From assembly GCF_965230805.1 (NCBI RefSeq), contig NZ_OZ246019.1, forward strand, positions 2,604,001 to 2,668,000: a stretch of DNA of 64,000 nt. The letters run 5' to 3'. The notes beneath the pieces are model-generated. The model did no database searches. It saw only the letters and a list, made by a program, of their open reading frames with translations, and was not told the origin of the DNA. The position numbers and the translations under genes were made by a program. Of this stretch, positions 40,599-50,296 are shown in pieces (position 1 is the first letter of the stretch; each line of letters begins with the position of its first letter). The DNA comes from Marinifilum sp965230805 (GTDB lineage Bacteria > Bacteroidota > Bacteroidia > Bacteroidales > Marinifilaceae).

Positions 40599-42959
40599 TT
40601 ATTCATACCTCAAACTCTCAACAGGATTTCTCCTTGCAGCTCTCCACGATTGCCACGAAACAGTTAGCAGGGCAATTCCTATGGCAATGATTCCTGACAG
40701 GGCAAAAATCCACCAAGAGAGTTCTGTTTTGTAGGCGAAGTTTTGTAGCCATTTGTTCATGGCGTAATAGGCTATTGGGCATGCCACTACGAAGGCAACA
40801 GCTACCCATTTCAGAAAATCTTTGTTGAGCATTACGATTATTTGTAAAGTTTTGGCTCCGTTTACTTTTCTGACGCCAACTTCCTTTGTTCTTTGGTTAA
40901 TAGAATACGATGCTATTGCTATAAGACCAAAGCATGATAGAAGAAATGCTAGAAGTGTAAAGCCACTTATTATCTTATTTAATCTTTTGAGTTCTTTGTA
41001 GTGAGCGTTTAGTTTGTCTTTTGCAAAAAGAATGTTTGGAGTAATTTCCGGGATTAATTTCTTCCATTTTTCTTTCATTAATTCAATTACTTGGATGGAA
41101 GCTCCTTTTACGGCTCTTACAGACAAGTAATTCCAAGAGCTGGCATTTTCATTTTCCCTAAAAAAATGAGCCATGGCCTGATTTTCTCTTTGTTTGCTTT
41201 GATAACTGTAATTGTCTACCGTTCCAATGATTTGAAATGCCTTGCCTGTTTTAGAGCTGCTGTGTAAAATTTGTTCATTAGCATTTTTATAGCCCAAAAT
41301 ATCCATGGCCTTTTTATTAACTATTATTTTGTCTTTATAGTATAAATGATCTTTATTAAATCCTTGACCATTTAGAATTTTCATCCCATAAGTTTCAAAG
41401 TATTTTTTTCCAACATATGCCTTTCGAAAATGTATATTGTCTGTATTGATTATCTCTTCAGGAAAGAATGAATTGTAGTTTTCACTGTAAGATCCAGGAA
41501 TATTATTGGAGAAACAAACAGATTTTACAAGTGCATCTTTTTCTAATTCATCATACAATTGTTGATATCTGTTTGATGCATCTTCTTTATCCTTAAATTG
41601 CCAGTTATCAATTGCAGCTACCAATACATTTTCTTTGTCGAATCCAGGATCAATATTAATCATTCCATTTATTTGTTTTTTCATTAGCAAGCTGCCTGAA
41701 ATCAAAACAATAGCAATGGTAAACTGTAGAACTAGTAATGTGTATTTGTAAAATGAAGATTGCTTAGATTTTGTTTTTATTGACTTGGAGTTTTTGTGGT
41801 AAGATATTTTACGCAATAATACATATGGAGCAATGCTTGAAATAATTGCTATTGTAAGCCAAATAAGGAGTAAAGTTGTAACGAATATTTTATTGCTTAG
41901 GCTTCGAAATTCCAAAGCTACATTGAACGATTCGTTAAAGAAAGGAAGAGAAAGGTAAACGCCAATACATGCAAGGCTTACCCCAATACTACTTATTAAT
42001 AATGATTCTCCAAAAACTTGTATAAGGATATGATGATTATGAGCTCCTAATGCTTTTTTTATTTCAATTTCATTGATACGCTCAAAAGAACTTGTAAGGT
42101 TTAAATTGATAAAATTCAATAAAGCTATAATTAATATACTTAATGCAATAACAGCTAATATAATTAAAAGTGTTTTTTTAGTTTCGTACTCAAAATGATA
42201 CTCTTTAAAAGGAATCAGTTGAATTCCTTTTTTTTCTTTTCCGGCAGGGAAAAAATATTTTGTTGCAATTTGTTGAAGTTTTTCTTCTACCATCGTTTGA
42301 TCTGAATGATTGGGCAGCACAACATATGTAGCGGAGAAAGTGTTATACCAATCATGAACTACTTTCATATTAGGACTTATTTCATAACCAGTTTCGTAGG
42401 AAGTTGAAATGTTAAATTTTTCAGAAGAATTTGTTGGTATGTCTACCACTCCAGTAACGGTTAGGAATGTATTGTCGAAGTTTATTCTAAGTTTTTTGCC
42501 GATAGCACTTTCTTTTCCGAAATATTTATAAGCAAACTTCGAACTAATCACAACATCGTATTTCTTTTTTATTCCTATTGTAGGCGAACCCTGAACAAAA
42601 GGGAATGAGAAAATTGAAAAGTAACCGGTATCAACGCAATGGACATTTTCAGAAAAAGCTTTCTCCTGATAACTTATCCGATAGCTATCCCAATTAAAGA
42701 TTCGGGTTCCATTGCTAATTTCAGGAATATCTTCCAATATTCGAGGCAGCAGAAGACCTTTGGTTTGTGTTGATCCTTCTTCTTTAATTTTATAAATAGT
42801 TGACAGCTTATCATTAAATCTATTGTAATTATAGTCATGATAAAGATACATGCATAACAATAGGAAGGCACATAGTCCAATGCTTAAACCGAAAATGTTA
42901 ATGAACAAATAGTTGCTCTTTCTTAAAATAAACTTAAGGCTGCTTTTTAGATGAATCAT
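40599..42959 (-). CDS. MacB/FtsX-type ABC transporter permease (second in operon)
   Basis: The 786-residue permease shows the same layout as its neighbours, with the FtsX core TLLAFLLSCFGLIAIASYSINQRTKEVGVRKVNGAKTLQIIVMLNKDFLKWV near the end. Its last about 70 residues (WLQNFAYKTELSWWIFALSGIIAIGIALLTVSWQSWRAARRNPVESLRYE) are almost the same as in the other two permeases, also at the DNA level. The N-terminal domains differ strongly. Likely heteromeric partners or alternative permeases of the ATPase at 45496. Confidence 0.9.
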   Translation of the reverse strand: MIHLKSSLKFILRKSNYLFINIFGLSIGLCAFLLLCMYLYHDYNYNRFNDKLSTIYKIKEEGSTQTKGLLLPRILEDIPEISNGTRIFNWDSYRISYQEKAFSENVHCVDTGYFSIFSFPFVQGSPTIGIKKKYDVVISSKFAYKYFGKESAIGKKLRINFDNTFLTVTGVVDIPTNSSEKFNISTSYETGYEISPNMKVVHDWYNTFSATYVVLPNHSDQTMVEEKLQQIATKYFFPAGKEKKGIQLIPFKEYHFEYETKKTLLIILAVIALSILIIALLNFINLNLTSSFERINEIEIKKALGAHNHHILIQVFGESLLISSIGVSLACIGVYLSLPFFNESFNVALEFRSLSNKIFVTTLLLIWLTIAIISSIAPYVLLRKISYHKNSKSIKTKSKQSSFYKYTLLVLQFTIAIVLISGSLLMKKQINGMINIDPGFDKENVLVAAIDNWQFKDKEDASNRYQQLYDELEKDALVKSVCFSNNIPGSYSENYNSFFPEEIINTDNIHFRKAYVGKKYFETYGMKILNGQGFNKDHLYYKDKIIVNKKAMDILGYKNANEQILHSSSKTGKAFQIIGTVDNYSYQSKQRENQAMAHFFRENENASSWNYLSVRAVKGASIQVIELMKEKWKKLIPEITPNILFAKDKLNAHYKELKRLNKIISGFTLLAFLLSCFGLIAIASYSINQRTKEVGVRKVNGAKTLQIIVMLNKDFLKWVAVAFVVACPIAYYAMNKWLQNFAYKTELSWWIFALSGIIAIGIALLTVSWQSWRAARRNPVESLRYE

Positions 42960-43009
42960 AGGTGTTTTTCTTAGTTATTTTATTGCGCTAAACTTGCATT
43001 CAGTTAGAA

Positions 43010-45352
43010 TTACTCATACCTCAAACTCTCAACAGGATTTCTCCTTGCAGCCCTCCACGATTGCCACGAAACAGTTAGCAGGGCAATTCCCATGGCAATG
43101 ATTCCAGCCAGTGCGAATATCCACCAGCTGAGTTCGGTTTTGTAGGCAAAGTTTTGGAGCCATTTGTTCATGGCGTAATAGACAATTGGGCATGCTAACA
43201 CAAAAGCGATGATAACCCATTTCAGAAAGTCCTTGTTTAGCATCAGTAAAATATCCAGTTTACCAGCTCCATTTACTTTTCTGATACCAACTTCTTTTAT
43301 TCGGTTGTTAATACTTAAGAATGTGATAGCTAATAATCCCAAACAGCTAATTAATATTGCCAATACAGAGAAGTAACTAACCAATGTTAGTGCTTTTAGC
43401 TCCTTTTGATATTGTTTCTCAAGTAAGGAATTCAAGAATTGAACTTCCATATGCACATCAGGATCAACATTAACAAATACATTTTTGATTTGTTGTTTGA
43501 TATTTTCTATTTGAGAAATTGAGTTTTTTGCAAGTCTAATAGAAAGTTGACTATTATAATTTGAGTATTTGATTACTAATGGTTCAATAGTTTGATGTAA
43601 TGAGGTGTAATTAAAATCTTTCACTATACCTATCACTTCATTATCATGTAAACAAATGTCAAAAGGAGAGCTTATACCAAATTTTTTAATAAATGACTCA
43701 TTTACGAGATAGCAGTTTTTATCGGCCGAGTAGTTTTTGAAATTTCTACCATTTACAATCTCCAATCCCAGAGTTTGAACAAATTCACTACTAACTTGAC
43801 AGTGATTTACATCAATATCTTGTTGTTCCCCATTCACATTAATTGTAAAGCGCCAGTTTGAATAAATCTGGCCAGGTAAACAATCAGACAAACAAGTAGA
43901 TATTACACCAGGAATATCATTTAAACCTTGTTGCAAGACTTCTCTTTTGCTCAATAAATTATCTGTTAACGGGATATTCAGTATTTGTTCTTTATCAAAT
44001 CCTAGGTTTTTGCTTTGTAGAAAAACCATCTGTTTGTACAAGAATATGGTTGTAATAATTAATGAAACTGAAATAACAAACTGAAGAACAACAAGTCCAC
44101 CTTTCCATTTACTGGTATTAGAACTACCAGTTTGATTTGTTTTTAAAAGTACAAGCGTTGATTTTCTGGTAAATTTTAAAGCGGGATAAAGGCCTGCTAT
44201 AATACCAGTTATCAATCCGATAATTGATAGAAGAGCAAAAAATTTAAAATTGAAAATTTGTTGAATTGGAATTTGGTTTTGCAACAGTTGATTAAATTCT
44301 GGGAACAGAAATACAATGAATACTGTCGCAATTAATGTTGATATTAAACTGATAACTACTGAATCGGCAATGTATTTTTTTATCAAGGTATATTTACTAG
44401 CTCCTTCAACCTTTCTAATCCCCATTTCTTTCATTTTTAACGAAGAACTGGCAACAGACATGTTTATGAAATTAAAGATGGCCAGACTAAGAATACTAAT
44501 TGCAATCAATAAAAATATAGTAAGTTGAGTTTTGCTTCCTCGAAGAATAAGCTTATCGTATTGAGCTTCCGATGAAAAATGAATATCGGTAAATAGGGTT
44601 AAGCTGTAATCTATTTCATTAGCCTCAATTTGATTTTTCATTAGCTTATTAATCTTGTCGCTAATAATTTTAGGCTTAGAGCTGCTCAGTAATATAGTAT
44701 GGTAGGCAGAATTGAACCAATTATCAAGATCAAATCCATTGTATATTTCAAAACTTGCAAATGGTAATAAAACATCAAACTTGATTGAAGAATTAGATGG
44801 GGAATCCTCAATAATTCCAACTATAGTATGAAGTTCTTTACCATTGTACTTTACTGTTTTACCGACAGCATCCTCATTTGGAAATATTTTTTCTGCTAAG
44901 GTTTTAGAAAGAACAATCGATTTTTTATCCAGAAAATTAGACTTTGGATTGCCCTGAAGAATATCAAAAGAGAATATGTCAAAAAAATCAGGATCTATGA
45001 ATAATGGTTCTTTTACTCGAAAGGAATGCTTACCAATGGTAACATAATTGTATGTTTTAAAAAAGGGATGAAAAATTCGAGTGATAGATTCTATTTCATT
45101 AAAATTTTCCTCGCACCATTTTGCCATTGGTGCAGGTGTTATTGGCAGACTTTGTGATTGAACCTTGCCTTCTATTCGGTATATTTTGCCAGCATTATCA
45201 TGAAATTGATCATACCCTATTTCATTAAAAATGTAAACAGAAATAAAGGTTACACAAGCAATTCCTACCGATAAACCAAAAATATTAATGATAAAAAATA
45301 ATGGTCTCCTGGCAATATTTCTAAATGTCGATTTTAAATTGAATAGTATCAT
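43010..45352 (-). CDS. MacB/FtsX-type ABC transporter permease (first in operon)
   Basis: The 780-residue permease carries the MacB_PCD domains and two FtsX-like helical bundles, including LAIFNFINMSVASSSLKMKEMGIRKVEGASKYTLIKKYI in the first half. This shows that both halves have the FtsX KEIGIRKVxGA motif. The C-terminal tail is nearly identical to those of the two following genes. It is followed on the 5' side by a decayed fragment of another permease and then the ATPase. Confidence 0.9.
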   Translation of the reverse strand: MILFNLKSTFRNIARRPLFFIINIFGLSVGIACVTFISVYIFNEIGYDQFHDNAGKIYRIEGKVQSQSLPITPAPMAKWCEENFNEIESITRIFHPFFKTYNYVTIGKHSFRVKEPLFIDPDFFDIFSFDILQGNPKSNFLDKKSIVLSKTLAEKIFPNEDAVGKTVKYNGKELHTIVGIIEDSPSNSSIKFDVLLPFASFEIYNGFDLDNWFNSAYHTILLSSSKPKIISDKINKLMKNQIEANEIDYSLTLFTDIHFSSEAQYDKLILRGSKTQLTIFLLIAISILSLAIFNFINMSVASSSLKMKEMGIRKVEGASKYTLIKKYIADSVVISLISTLIATVFIVFLFPEFNQLLQNQIPIQQIFNFKFFALLSIIGLITGIIAGLYPALKFTRKSTLVLLKTNQTGSSNTSKWKGGLVVLQFVISVSLIITTIFLYKQMVFLQSKNLGFDKEQILNIPLTDNLLSKREVLQQGLNDIPGVISTCLSDCLPGQIYSNWRFTINVNGEQQDIDVNHCQVSSEFVQTLGLEIVNGRNFKNYSADKNCYLVNESFIKKFGISSPFDICLHDNEVIGIVKDFNYTSLHQTIEPLVIKYSNYNSQLSIRLAKNSISQIENIKQQIKNVFVNVDPDVHMEVQFLNSLLEKQYQKELKALTLVSYFSVLAILISCLGLLAITFLSINNRIKEVGIRKVNGAGKLDILLMLNKDFLKWVIIAFVLACPIVYYAMNKWLQNFAYKTELSWWIFALAGIIAMGIALLTVSWQSWRAARRNPVESLRYE

Positions 45353-45372
45353 TATTGATTTAGATTGTTTTT

Positions 45373-45446
45373 TTACTCATACCTCAAACTCTCAACAGGA
45401 TTCCTCCTTGCCGCCCTCCACGATTGCCACGAAACGGTTAGCAGCC
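45373..45446 (-). pseudogene. 3' remnant of a fourth FtsX-type permease
   Basis: The minus strand reads LLTVSWQSWRAARRNPVESLRYE and stop, identical to the C-terminus of the three intact permeases, but upstream of about 45446 all similarity ends. It lies between the ATPase and the first permease. It is best explained by loss of a fourth permease through recombination between the near-identical 3' ends. Confidence 0.8.
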
Positions 45447-45495
45447 TAGTTGCCATCCATTTCATCAGGCCTGTGAAAATATGTTGGGATTATTT

Positions 45496-46188
45496 TTAAA
45501 AAACCTGATCTGCCACCAAATTCTCTTCAGTCACTACTTTACCATCGAACAAATTGATAATTCGGTGAGCATAACCAGCATCTTTTGTGGAGTGGGTAAC
45601 CATTACAATTGTTGTTCCTTCACGGTTGAGTTCGGTTAGTAGTTCCATAACCTCTTGTCCGTTTTTCGAATCCAGATTACCGGTAGGCTCATCGGCAAGT
45701 ATTAAACCAGGATTTGAAACAACTGCACGGGCAATGGCAACACGCTGCTGCTGACCACCTGATAGTTGCTGAGGATAATGTTTTGCACGATGACTCATGT
45801 TCATTCTGTCCAAAACCTTGCTTACCATTTCTTTTCTCTTTTTCGAGCTAATACGCTGGTAAACCAAAGGCATTTCAACATTTTCGAACACATTCAGCTC
45901 ATCAATCAGGTTGAACGATTGAAACACAAAACCAATGTTCCCTTTGCGCAAATCGGTACGTTGCCCTTCTTTTAGCTTCGATACTTCTGTGGTATTAAAA
46001 GTGTACTCACCCTCCGAAGGATTATCGAGTAGACCGAGTATGTTTAAAAGGGTAGACTTGCCACAACCCGAAGGTCCCATAATGGCTACAAATTCGCCAC
46101 TTCTAATAGTAAGGCTAACATCATTTAATGCAAGTGTTTCAATCTCATCGGTTCTAAAAATTTTCGAAAGTTTGTTAGTAGAAATCAT
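45496..46188 (-). CDS. ABC transporter ATP-binding protein (LolD/MacB type)
   Basis: The 230-residue ATPase has Walker A GPSGCGKST, the signature LSGGQQQRVAIARA, Walker B LILADEPTGNLDS and the H-loop VTHS. The GNLDS and early EIETLALNDVSLTI segments match the LolD/MacB/FtsE subgroup that drives FtsX-type permeases. It is the first gene of the operon with the permeases downstream. A sigma-54-type promoter lies about 48-63 bases upstream, consistent with control by the divergent NtrC-like regulator. Confidence 0.94.
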   Translation of the reverse strand: MISTNKLSKIFRTDEIETLALNDVSLTIRSGEFVAIMGPSGCGKSTLLNILGLLDNPSEGEYTFNTTEVSKLKEGQRTDLRKGNIGFVFQSFNLIDELNVFENVEMPLVYQRISSKKRKEMVSKVLDRMNMSHRAKHYPQQLSGGQQQRVAIARAVVSNPGLILADEPTGNLDSKNGQEVMELLTELNREGTTIVMVTHSTKDAGYAHRIINLFDGKVVTEENLVADQVF

Positions 46189-46235
46189 ATTCGTCTTTTT
46201 ATAAATAACATTTTTATCAATTTATTGCTTATGGT

Positions 46236-46251
46236 TGCGAACTCTGTGCCG
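46236..46251 (-). promoter_or_regulatory. Candidate sigma-54 promoter (CGGCACAGAGTTCGCA) for the ABC operon
   Basis: On the minus strand the sequence keeps the GG-N10-GC spacing of -24/-12 promoters, with GGCAC at -24 and CGCA at -12. It precedes the ATPase start by about 48 bases. A sigma-54-activator gene lies directly opposite, which strengthens the call. Confidence 0.6.
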
Positions 46252-46303
46252 CTATTTGTAAGTGGCAATATATCAGTATAAATGGAGACAAGAGCAAAAG
46301 TAA

Positions 46304-46332
46304 GGTGTAAAATATTTAGACACCGCTTGTCT
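46304..46332. promoter_or_regulatory. Candidate enhancer sites: two overlapping dyads
   Basis: GGTGT-N11-ACACC (46304-46324, with inner AAATATTT symmetry) overlaps AGACA-N5-TGTCT (46318-46332). They lie 53-96 bases upstream of the sigma-54 promoter and about 70 bases from the regulator gene start, where an NtrC-type activator would bind. Confidence 0.5.
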
Positions 46333-46398
46333 AGTATTTTGAAAAGCTGATTAATTTAGAGGGAAAATGATTATTTGTAATACTCATTCACTCTACTC

Positions 46399-47760
46399 AT
46401 GAAAAAGTCCAATATTTTAATTATCGACGATAACAGAAGTGTACTAAGTGCATTAGATCTGTTGTTATCCCCACACTGTGCAAGCCTAAAGTGTTTATCC
46501 TCGCCCAAAACCCTTTTTACCGAGATGCAAACCGACGATTACGATGTGGTATTGTTAGATATGAATTTTACGGCCGGAATCAATAATGGAAATGAGGGAA
46601 TTTATTGGTTAAACCAGATATTAGAGCAATATCCGCGTATAAGCGTAGTAATGATTACCGCTTATGGCGATGTTGAATTGGCAGTTAAAGCCGTACGTTC
46701 CGGTGCAAGCGATTTTGTTTTAAAACCCTGGGACAACGAAAAGATGATTGCAACTGTAGATACGGCTTGCAAACTGAGTCGATCGAAGAAGGAGCTGAAA
46801 AAGATGCAATTAAAAGAGAAACAGCTTATCGAAGAAATTAATGGTTCCAATAAAGATTTGATTGGCTCTTCGGCTAGTTGGGAAAGGGCAATGAAAATGG
46901 TTCGTAAAGTTGCCGATACCAATGCCAATGTATTGATTACCGGCGAAAATGGCACAGGAAAGGAATTGATTGCCAGAGAAATTCATCGCCTGTCGAAACG
47001 GTCGGATAAAGTGATGGTGAGTGTGGATATGGGCGCAATTACCGAATCCTTATTCGAAAGCGAATTGTTCGGGCACAAAAAAGGTGCATTTACCGATGCT
47101 CATTCCGACAGAATGGGTAAGATTGAGGCCGCAAACAATGGAACCTTGTTTTTGGATGAGATAGGAAACCTTGGTATGCCAATGCAGGCAAAGCTACTTT
47201 CTGTTATATAGAACAGGGTACTAACAAAAGTGGGCGATAATCACCAAACAAAAGTTGATTTGCGATTGATTTGTGCTACCAATGGCAATTTGCAACAGAT
47301 GGTAGCCGATGGAAATTTTCGTGAAGATCTTTTGTATCGAATCAATACCATTCACATCGAAGTGCCACCCCTGCGCGATAGAAAAGATGATATTCCTGAA
47401 CTGGCAGATTTCTTTGTGAATAAGTATGCCGACAAATATGGCAAATCAATACAATTAACAAATCAGGCTATTGAAAAACTAAGCGAGTACTCCTGGCCTG
47501 GAAATGTAAGAGAATTACAACACGCAGTCGAGAAAGCAGTGATACTATCCGATACCAAGCAACTAAAGGCTGGCGATTTTGTTTTTAAGAGCGATGACTT
47601 AAGCAATGTGGCCAGCTTTGGTGGTACACTCGAAGATATGGAAGCACAATTAATTGCCTCGGCCATCGAAAAACATGCAGGAAATTTATCAGCCGTAGCA
47701 AGCCAGTTGGGAATATCCCGACAAACGCTCTACAATAAAATCAAGAAATATGGGCTATAA
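46399..47760 (+). pseudogene. Sigma-54-dependent response regulator interrupted by an in-frame TAG
   Basis: The frame encodes a receiver domain (LIIDDN; phospho-acceptor Asp54 in VVLLDMN), a sigma-54 AAA+ domain (Walker A GENGTGKE near 180; GAFTDA in place of GAFTGA; LFLDEIGNL) and a Fis-type helix-turn-helix (LSAVASQLGISRQTLYNKIKKYGL). At 47209-47211 a TAG replaces what is normally a glutamine codon in LLSVIQNR. The same frame then stays open to 47760. A single C-to-T change explains it. The first part alone is 270 residues. A restart at GTG 47230 could give the second part. It may be a true pseudogene, a sequencing error or a recoded stop. Confidence 0.85.
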
Positions 47761-49093
47761 AAATTACAAGATGGCGCTTTTCTTGCGTATTGCAGCGTTG
47801 CTGGCAACAGCAATTTGCTGTGGTTATTCCATAGCCACTAACAGCTACCTTTCATTAGCTTTTTTAGTTCCGATTATTCTGGCCGAAGTATTCGAATTGC
47901 TTCGATTCTTAAATAAAACTCATAAGCAAATAGATTTCTTCATCAAAGCCATTAAAAACGAAGATACTAGCCTGCGTTTTCCTGAAAAATCAGGCAATAA
48001 AATTATTAATGAATTGCACCGAAGTTTAAACGAACTAAATGGAATACTTCAGCAAGTGCAAACCAAATCGAGAATTAAGGAGAAGTATTTTGGTGAAATA
48101 TTGCAGAACATTTCAACAGGGGTAATTGTGCTATCGGAAAATACACACATTACCGATGTTAACTCAGCAGCATTGGAACTGTTGGGTTTGCCTACCTTAA
48201 CACACATCAGTCAGTTAAAACGTTTAGATACCCGCTTCACCAATTCCTTAATAGAGATATCCAATAAGCAAAAGCAGGTGCTCGAATTATCTTCACCAAA
48301 GGAAAGAGTACAAATCAATACGGCATGTTCCGAAATTCGTATTGGGAAGGAAGACATTAAGCTGATTACTTTACAGGATATTCGTGGAGAACTGGAACGC
48401 AAAGAGGTTGATGCATGGATAAAACTGATACGAGTACTGAGTCATGAAATTATGAATTCGCTGGCACCGGTCACTTCCATTGCACAATCGCTAAAGCGGA
48501 TTTGGGAAGAGAAAGCCCAGAAGATGATTGCGCAAAATCTGGAAACAGAAGTAGACAAAACCGTTAACGGATTGGGAGTAATTAGCGAGATGAGTGAAGC
48601 TCTGATTCATTTTGTGAAATCGTATCGAATGTTATCCAAGCCTCCAAAACCCATGTTGGCAAATGTAAACTCCATTGAGTTTTTCGATAGGCTAAGTATT
48701 CTTCTCTCGCCAATAAAAGAGAAGTTCTTAGGAGAATTAAACATTCAAAGCCCGCAAAGATCATTCGATTTTGTTGCCGACGAACAGATGATTGTTCAAG
48801 TTATTATTAACCTGGTAAAAAATGCACAGGAAGCATTTAATGGTGAAACTGAGGGGGCAAAAATAAGTGTGAACTGCAACAAAAAAGGCCCCATTTGCGA
48901 GATCAATGTTATTGACAACGGCCCGGGAATACCTGCCGAAATAGCCGATGAAATTTTTATTCCGTTCTTTACCACAAAAAGAAATGGCAGCGGCGTAGGT
49001 TTAAGCTATTCCCGACAGATTATCCGTGCCCATGGGGGTAGTTTGTACTGCAGTTCAAAACCCAATCAAACCGTGTTTAAGTTGAGGTGGTGA
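47750..49093 (+). CDS. Sensor histidine kinase paired with the sigma-54 regulator
   Basis: The 447-residue kinase has two N-terminal membrane helices (about 8-50), a HAMP/PAS-like region, a HisKA-type motif LSHEIMNSLAPVTSIAQSL (His near 232) and an HATPase domain with LVKNAQEAF, IDNGPGIP and GSGVGLSYSRQII. It overlaps the regulator gene by 11 bases, so the two are translationally coupled. Similar kinase/NtrC-type pairs lie opposite FtsX-type ABC operons in Bacteroidota. The kinase is intact even though its regulator has a stop codon. Confidence 0.92.
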   Translation: MGYKNYKMALFLRIAALLATAICCGYSIATNSYLSLAFLVPIILAEVFELLRFLNKTHKQIDFFIKAIKNEDTSLRFPEKSGNKIINELHRSLNELNGILQQVQTKSRIKEKYFGEILQNISTGVIVLSENTHITDVNSAALELLGLPTLTHISQLKRLDTRFTNSLIEISNKQKQVLELSSPKERVQINTACSEIRIGKEDIKLITLQDIRGELERKEVDAWIKLIRVLSHEIMNSLAPVTSIAQSLKRIWEEKAQKMIAQNLETEVDKTVNGLGVISEMSEALIHFVKSYRMLSKPPKPMLANVNSIEFFDRLSILLSPIKEKFLGELNIQSPQRSFDFVADEQMIVQVIINLVKNAQEAFNGETEGAKISVNCNKKGPICEINVIDNGPGIPAEIADEIFIPFFTTKRNGSGVGLSYSRQIIRAHGGSLYCSSKPNQTVFKLRW

Positions 49094-49130
49094 TGCGCTA
49101 AGGGTGATTCAGGGCTTATGCTTGGGAATA

Positions 49131-49402
49131 GGTAACGTGAGTTCGAGGTAAAATTCGTTCACAGTTTGATCTGATTTTGAGTAGAAATTTTCTCAAATTT
49201 TCGAAGGAATATCGGGATATTTCAAGAAGATTTGAGGAAATTTATGCTTAAAGCAGGCAAACACATAATGGAAAGTTCTCTTTACGACATCTTCATATTA
49301 AAAATTCCTCAAAATAGCCCGCTATTCTTTCCATATTTTTAATGCAAATCTATCGCAAATAGAACTTACTGTGGATAGAATTTTATGTTGAACTCACCTT
49401 AA
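49131..49402. mobile_element. MITE-like element copy B
   Basis: This roughly 270-base segment is the reverse complement of copy A (5388-5648), with about 93 percent identity by eye and one short insertion of about nine bases near 49190. Its ends read TAACGTGAGTTCGAGG and the inverse CCTCGAACTCAC-like form, less perfect than those of copy A. It lies 37 bases after the kinase gene. No coding sequence is supported. Confidence 0.8.
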
Positions 49403-49437
49403 GTAATACAAGTGTAACAAACAATACGGCAAAAAAA

Positions 49438-49463
49438 TCCCCCAAACCATATGGTTCGGAGGA
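49438..49463 (-). terminator. Intrinsic terminator of the 49493 gene
   Basis: On the minus strand a stem of CCTCCGAACCAT paired with ATGGTTTGGGGG is followed by ATTTTTTT, a typical terminator about 30 bases past the stop codon. Confidence 0.7.
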
Positions 49464-49492
49464 TTCGATCCTTAAATATTGATAACAATAAC

Positions 49493-50218
49493 TTATTCCT
49501 GCTTTTCGTCGGTTAACTCGTCTTTCTTGTCTTCCGGTTTTTCGTTGCTTGCTTTCGAACTGGGAGTAGGAAATTTAAACCACTTTAAAAATTCTTCATC
49601 ATCTTCGTAAATGGATTTTGCTGCCTTAAAGTACGTGCTAAGCTTTTCGTACAGCTTATTCAGTGCAAGCATCCGTTCTTCGGTGGCACGATTACGCTTT
49701 AAGATACAATCCGATTGTTCATCCATATAAGCTTTTAGCTTGTTGCGTTGATCAAGAATATTGCTAAAGCGCTCTTCGGTCCACCCTTTGGCGGTTAAAG
49801 TTGCTTTGTATTTATTTGCGATCATGTGAAAATCGGTAAGAAACATATACATCAGCTTGGGATTGCGACGAGCCTCTTCATAGTCATTAAAACCAAACTG
49901 ATTCCATATTTTTTTATCATTCGGAAATGCCATTTCGATATCGAACTTGCTTCTCTGAAAAAGCTTGCCACAAACATTTACCTGCTTCATTACATCCTCG
50001 GTAGACTTGGCCTGAATGTCGATATAGGTATTGTCCGAAGGGATATTACTGGCTGTTTCGAAGATGTTTTCCAACTCGCTAAAAGTTTCTGGAGTAAAAT
50101 GCGGTGAGAATGATTCAAAATCGGTGTGTTTTTCTTTAAGAATTGTAATTCTGTGTCCCGAAAAAATAATGAAATTAGCATCACTACCGCTGTAGGCTCT
50201 TGTTTGGCTCATATTCAT
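49493..50218 (-). CDS. Protein of unknown function with acidic C-terminal tail
   Basis: The product of about 241 residues starts MNMSQTRAYSGSDANFIIFSGHRI. I choose ATG 50218 because upstream residues have no pattern, and ATG 50212 is equally possible. It is rich in helices, with YKATLTAKGWTEERFSNILDQRNKLKAYMDEQ near the centre and EEFLKWFKFPTPSSK before an acidic Lys/Glu/Asp tail. No signal peptide or membrane helix is visible. I do not recognise a characterised family. It is convergent with the kinase gene across MITE copy B. Confidence 0.7.
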   Translation of the reverse strand: MNMSQTRAYSGSDANFIIFSGHRITILKEKHTDFESFSPHFTPETFSELENIFETASNIPSDNTYIDIQAKSTEDVMKQVNVCGKLFQRSKFDIEMAFPNDKKIWNQFGFNDYEEARRNPKLMYMFLTDFHMIANKYKATLTAKGWTEERFSNILDQRNKLKAYMDEQSDCILKRNRATEERMLALNKLYEKLSTYFKAAKSIYEDDEEFLKWFKFPTPSSKASNEKPEDKKDELTDEKQE

Positions 50219-50254
50219 AGTTTTTTGTTTTATGTTTTTCGGAATTGAAAGTAA

Positions 50255-50262
50255 TACCTTTG
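50255..50262 (+). promoter_or_regulatory. Candidate -7 element (TACCTTTG)
   Basis: TACCTTTG fits TAnnTTTG and faces right. Transcription would start near 50269, 28 bases before the small reading frame at 50297. It lies in the divergent spacer of the 49493 gene. Confidence 0.35.
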
Positions 50263-50296
50263 TTCTGAAAATGCAACAAAAAGGCAACAAAAAGAT

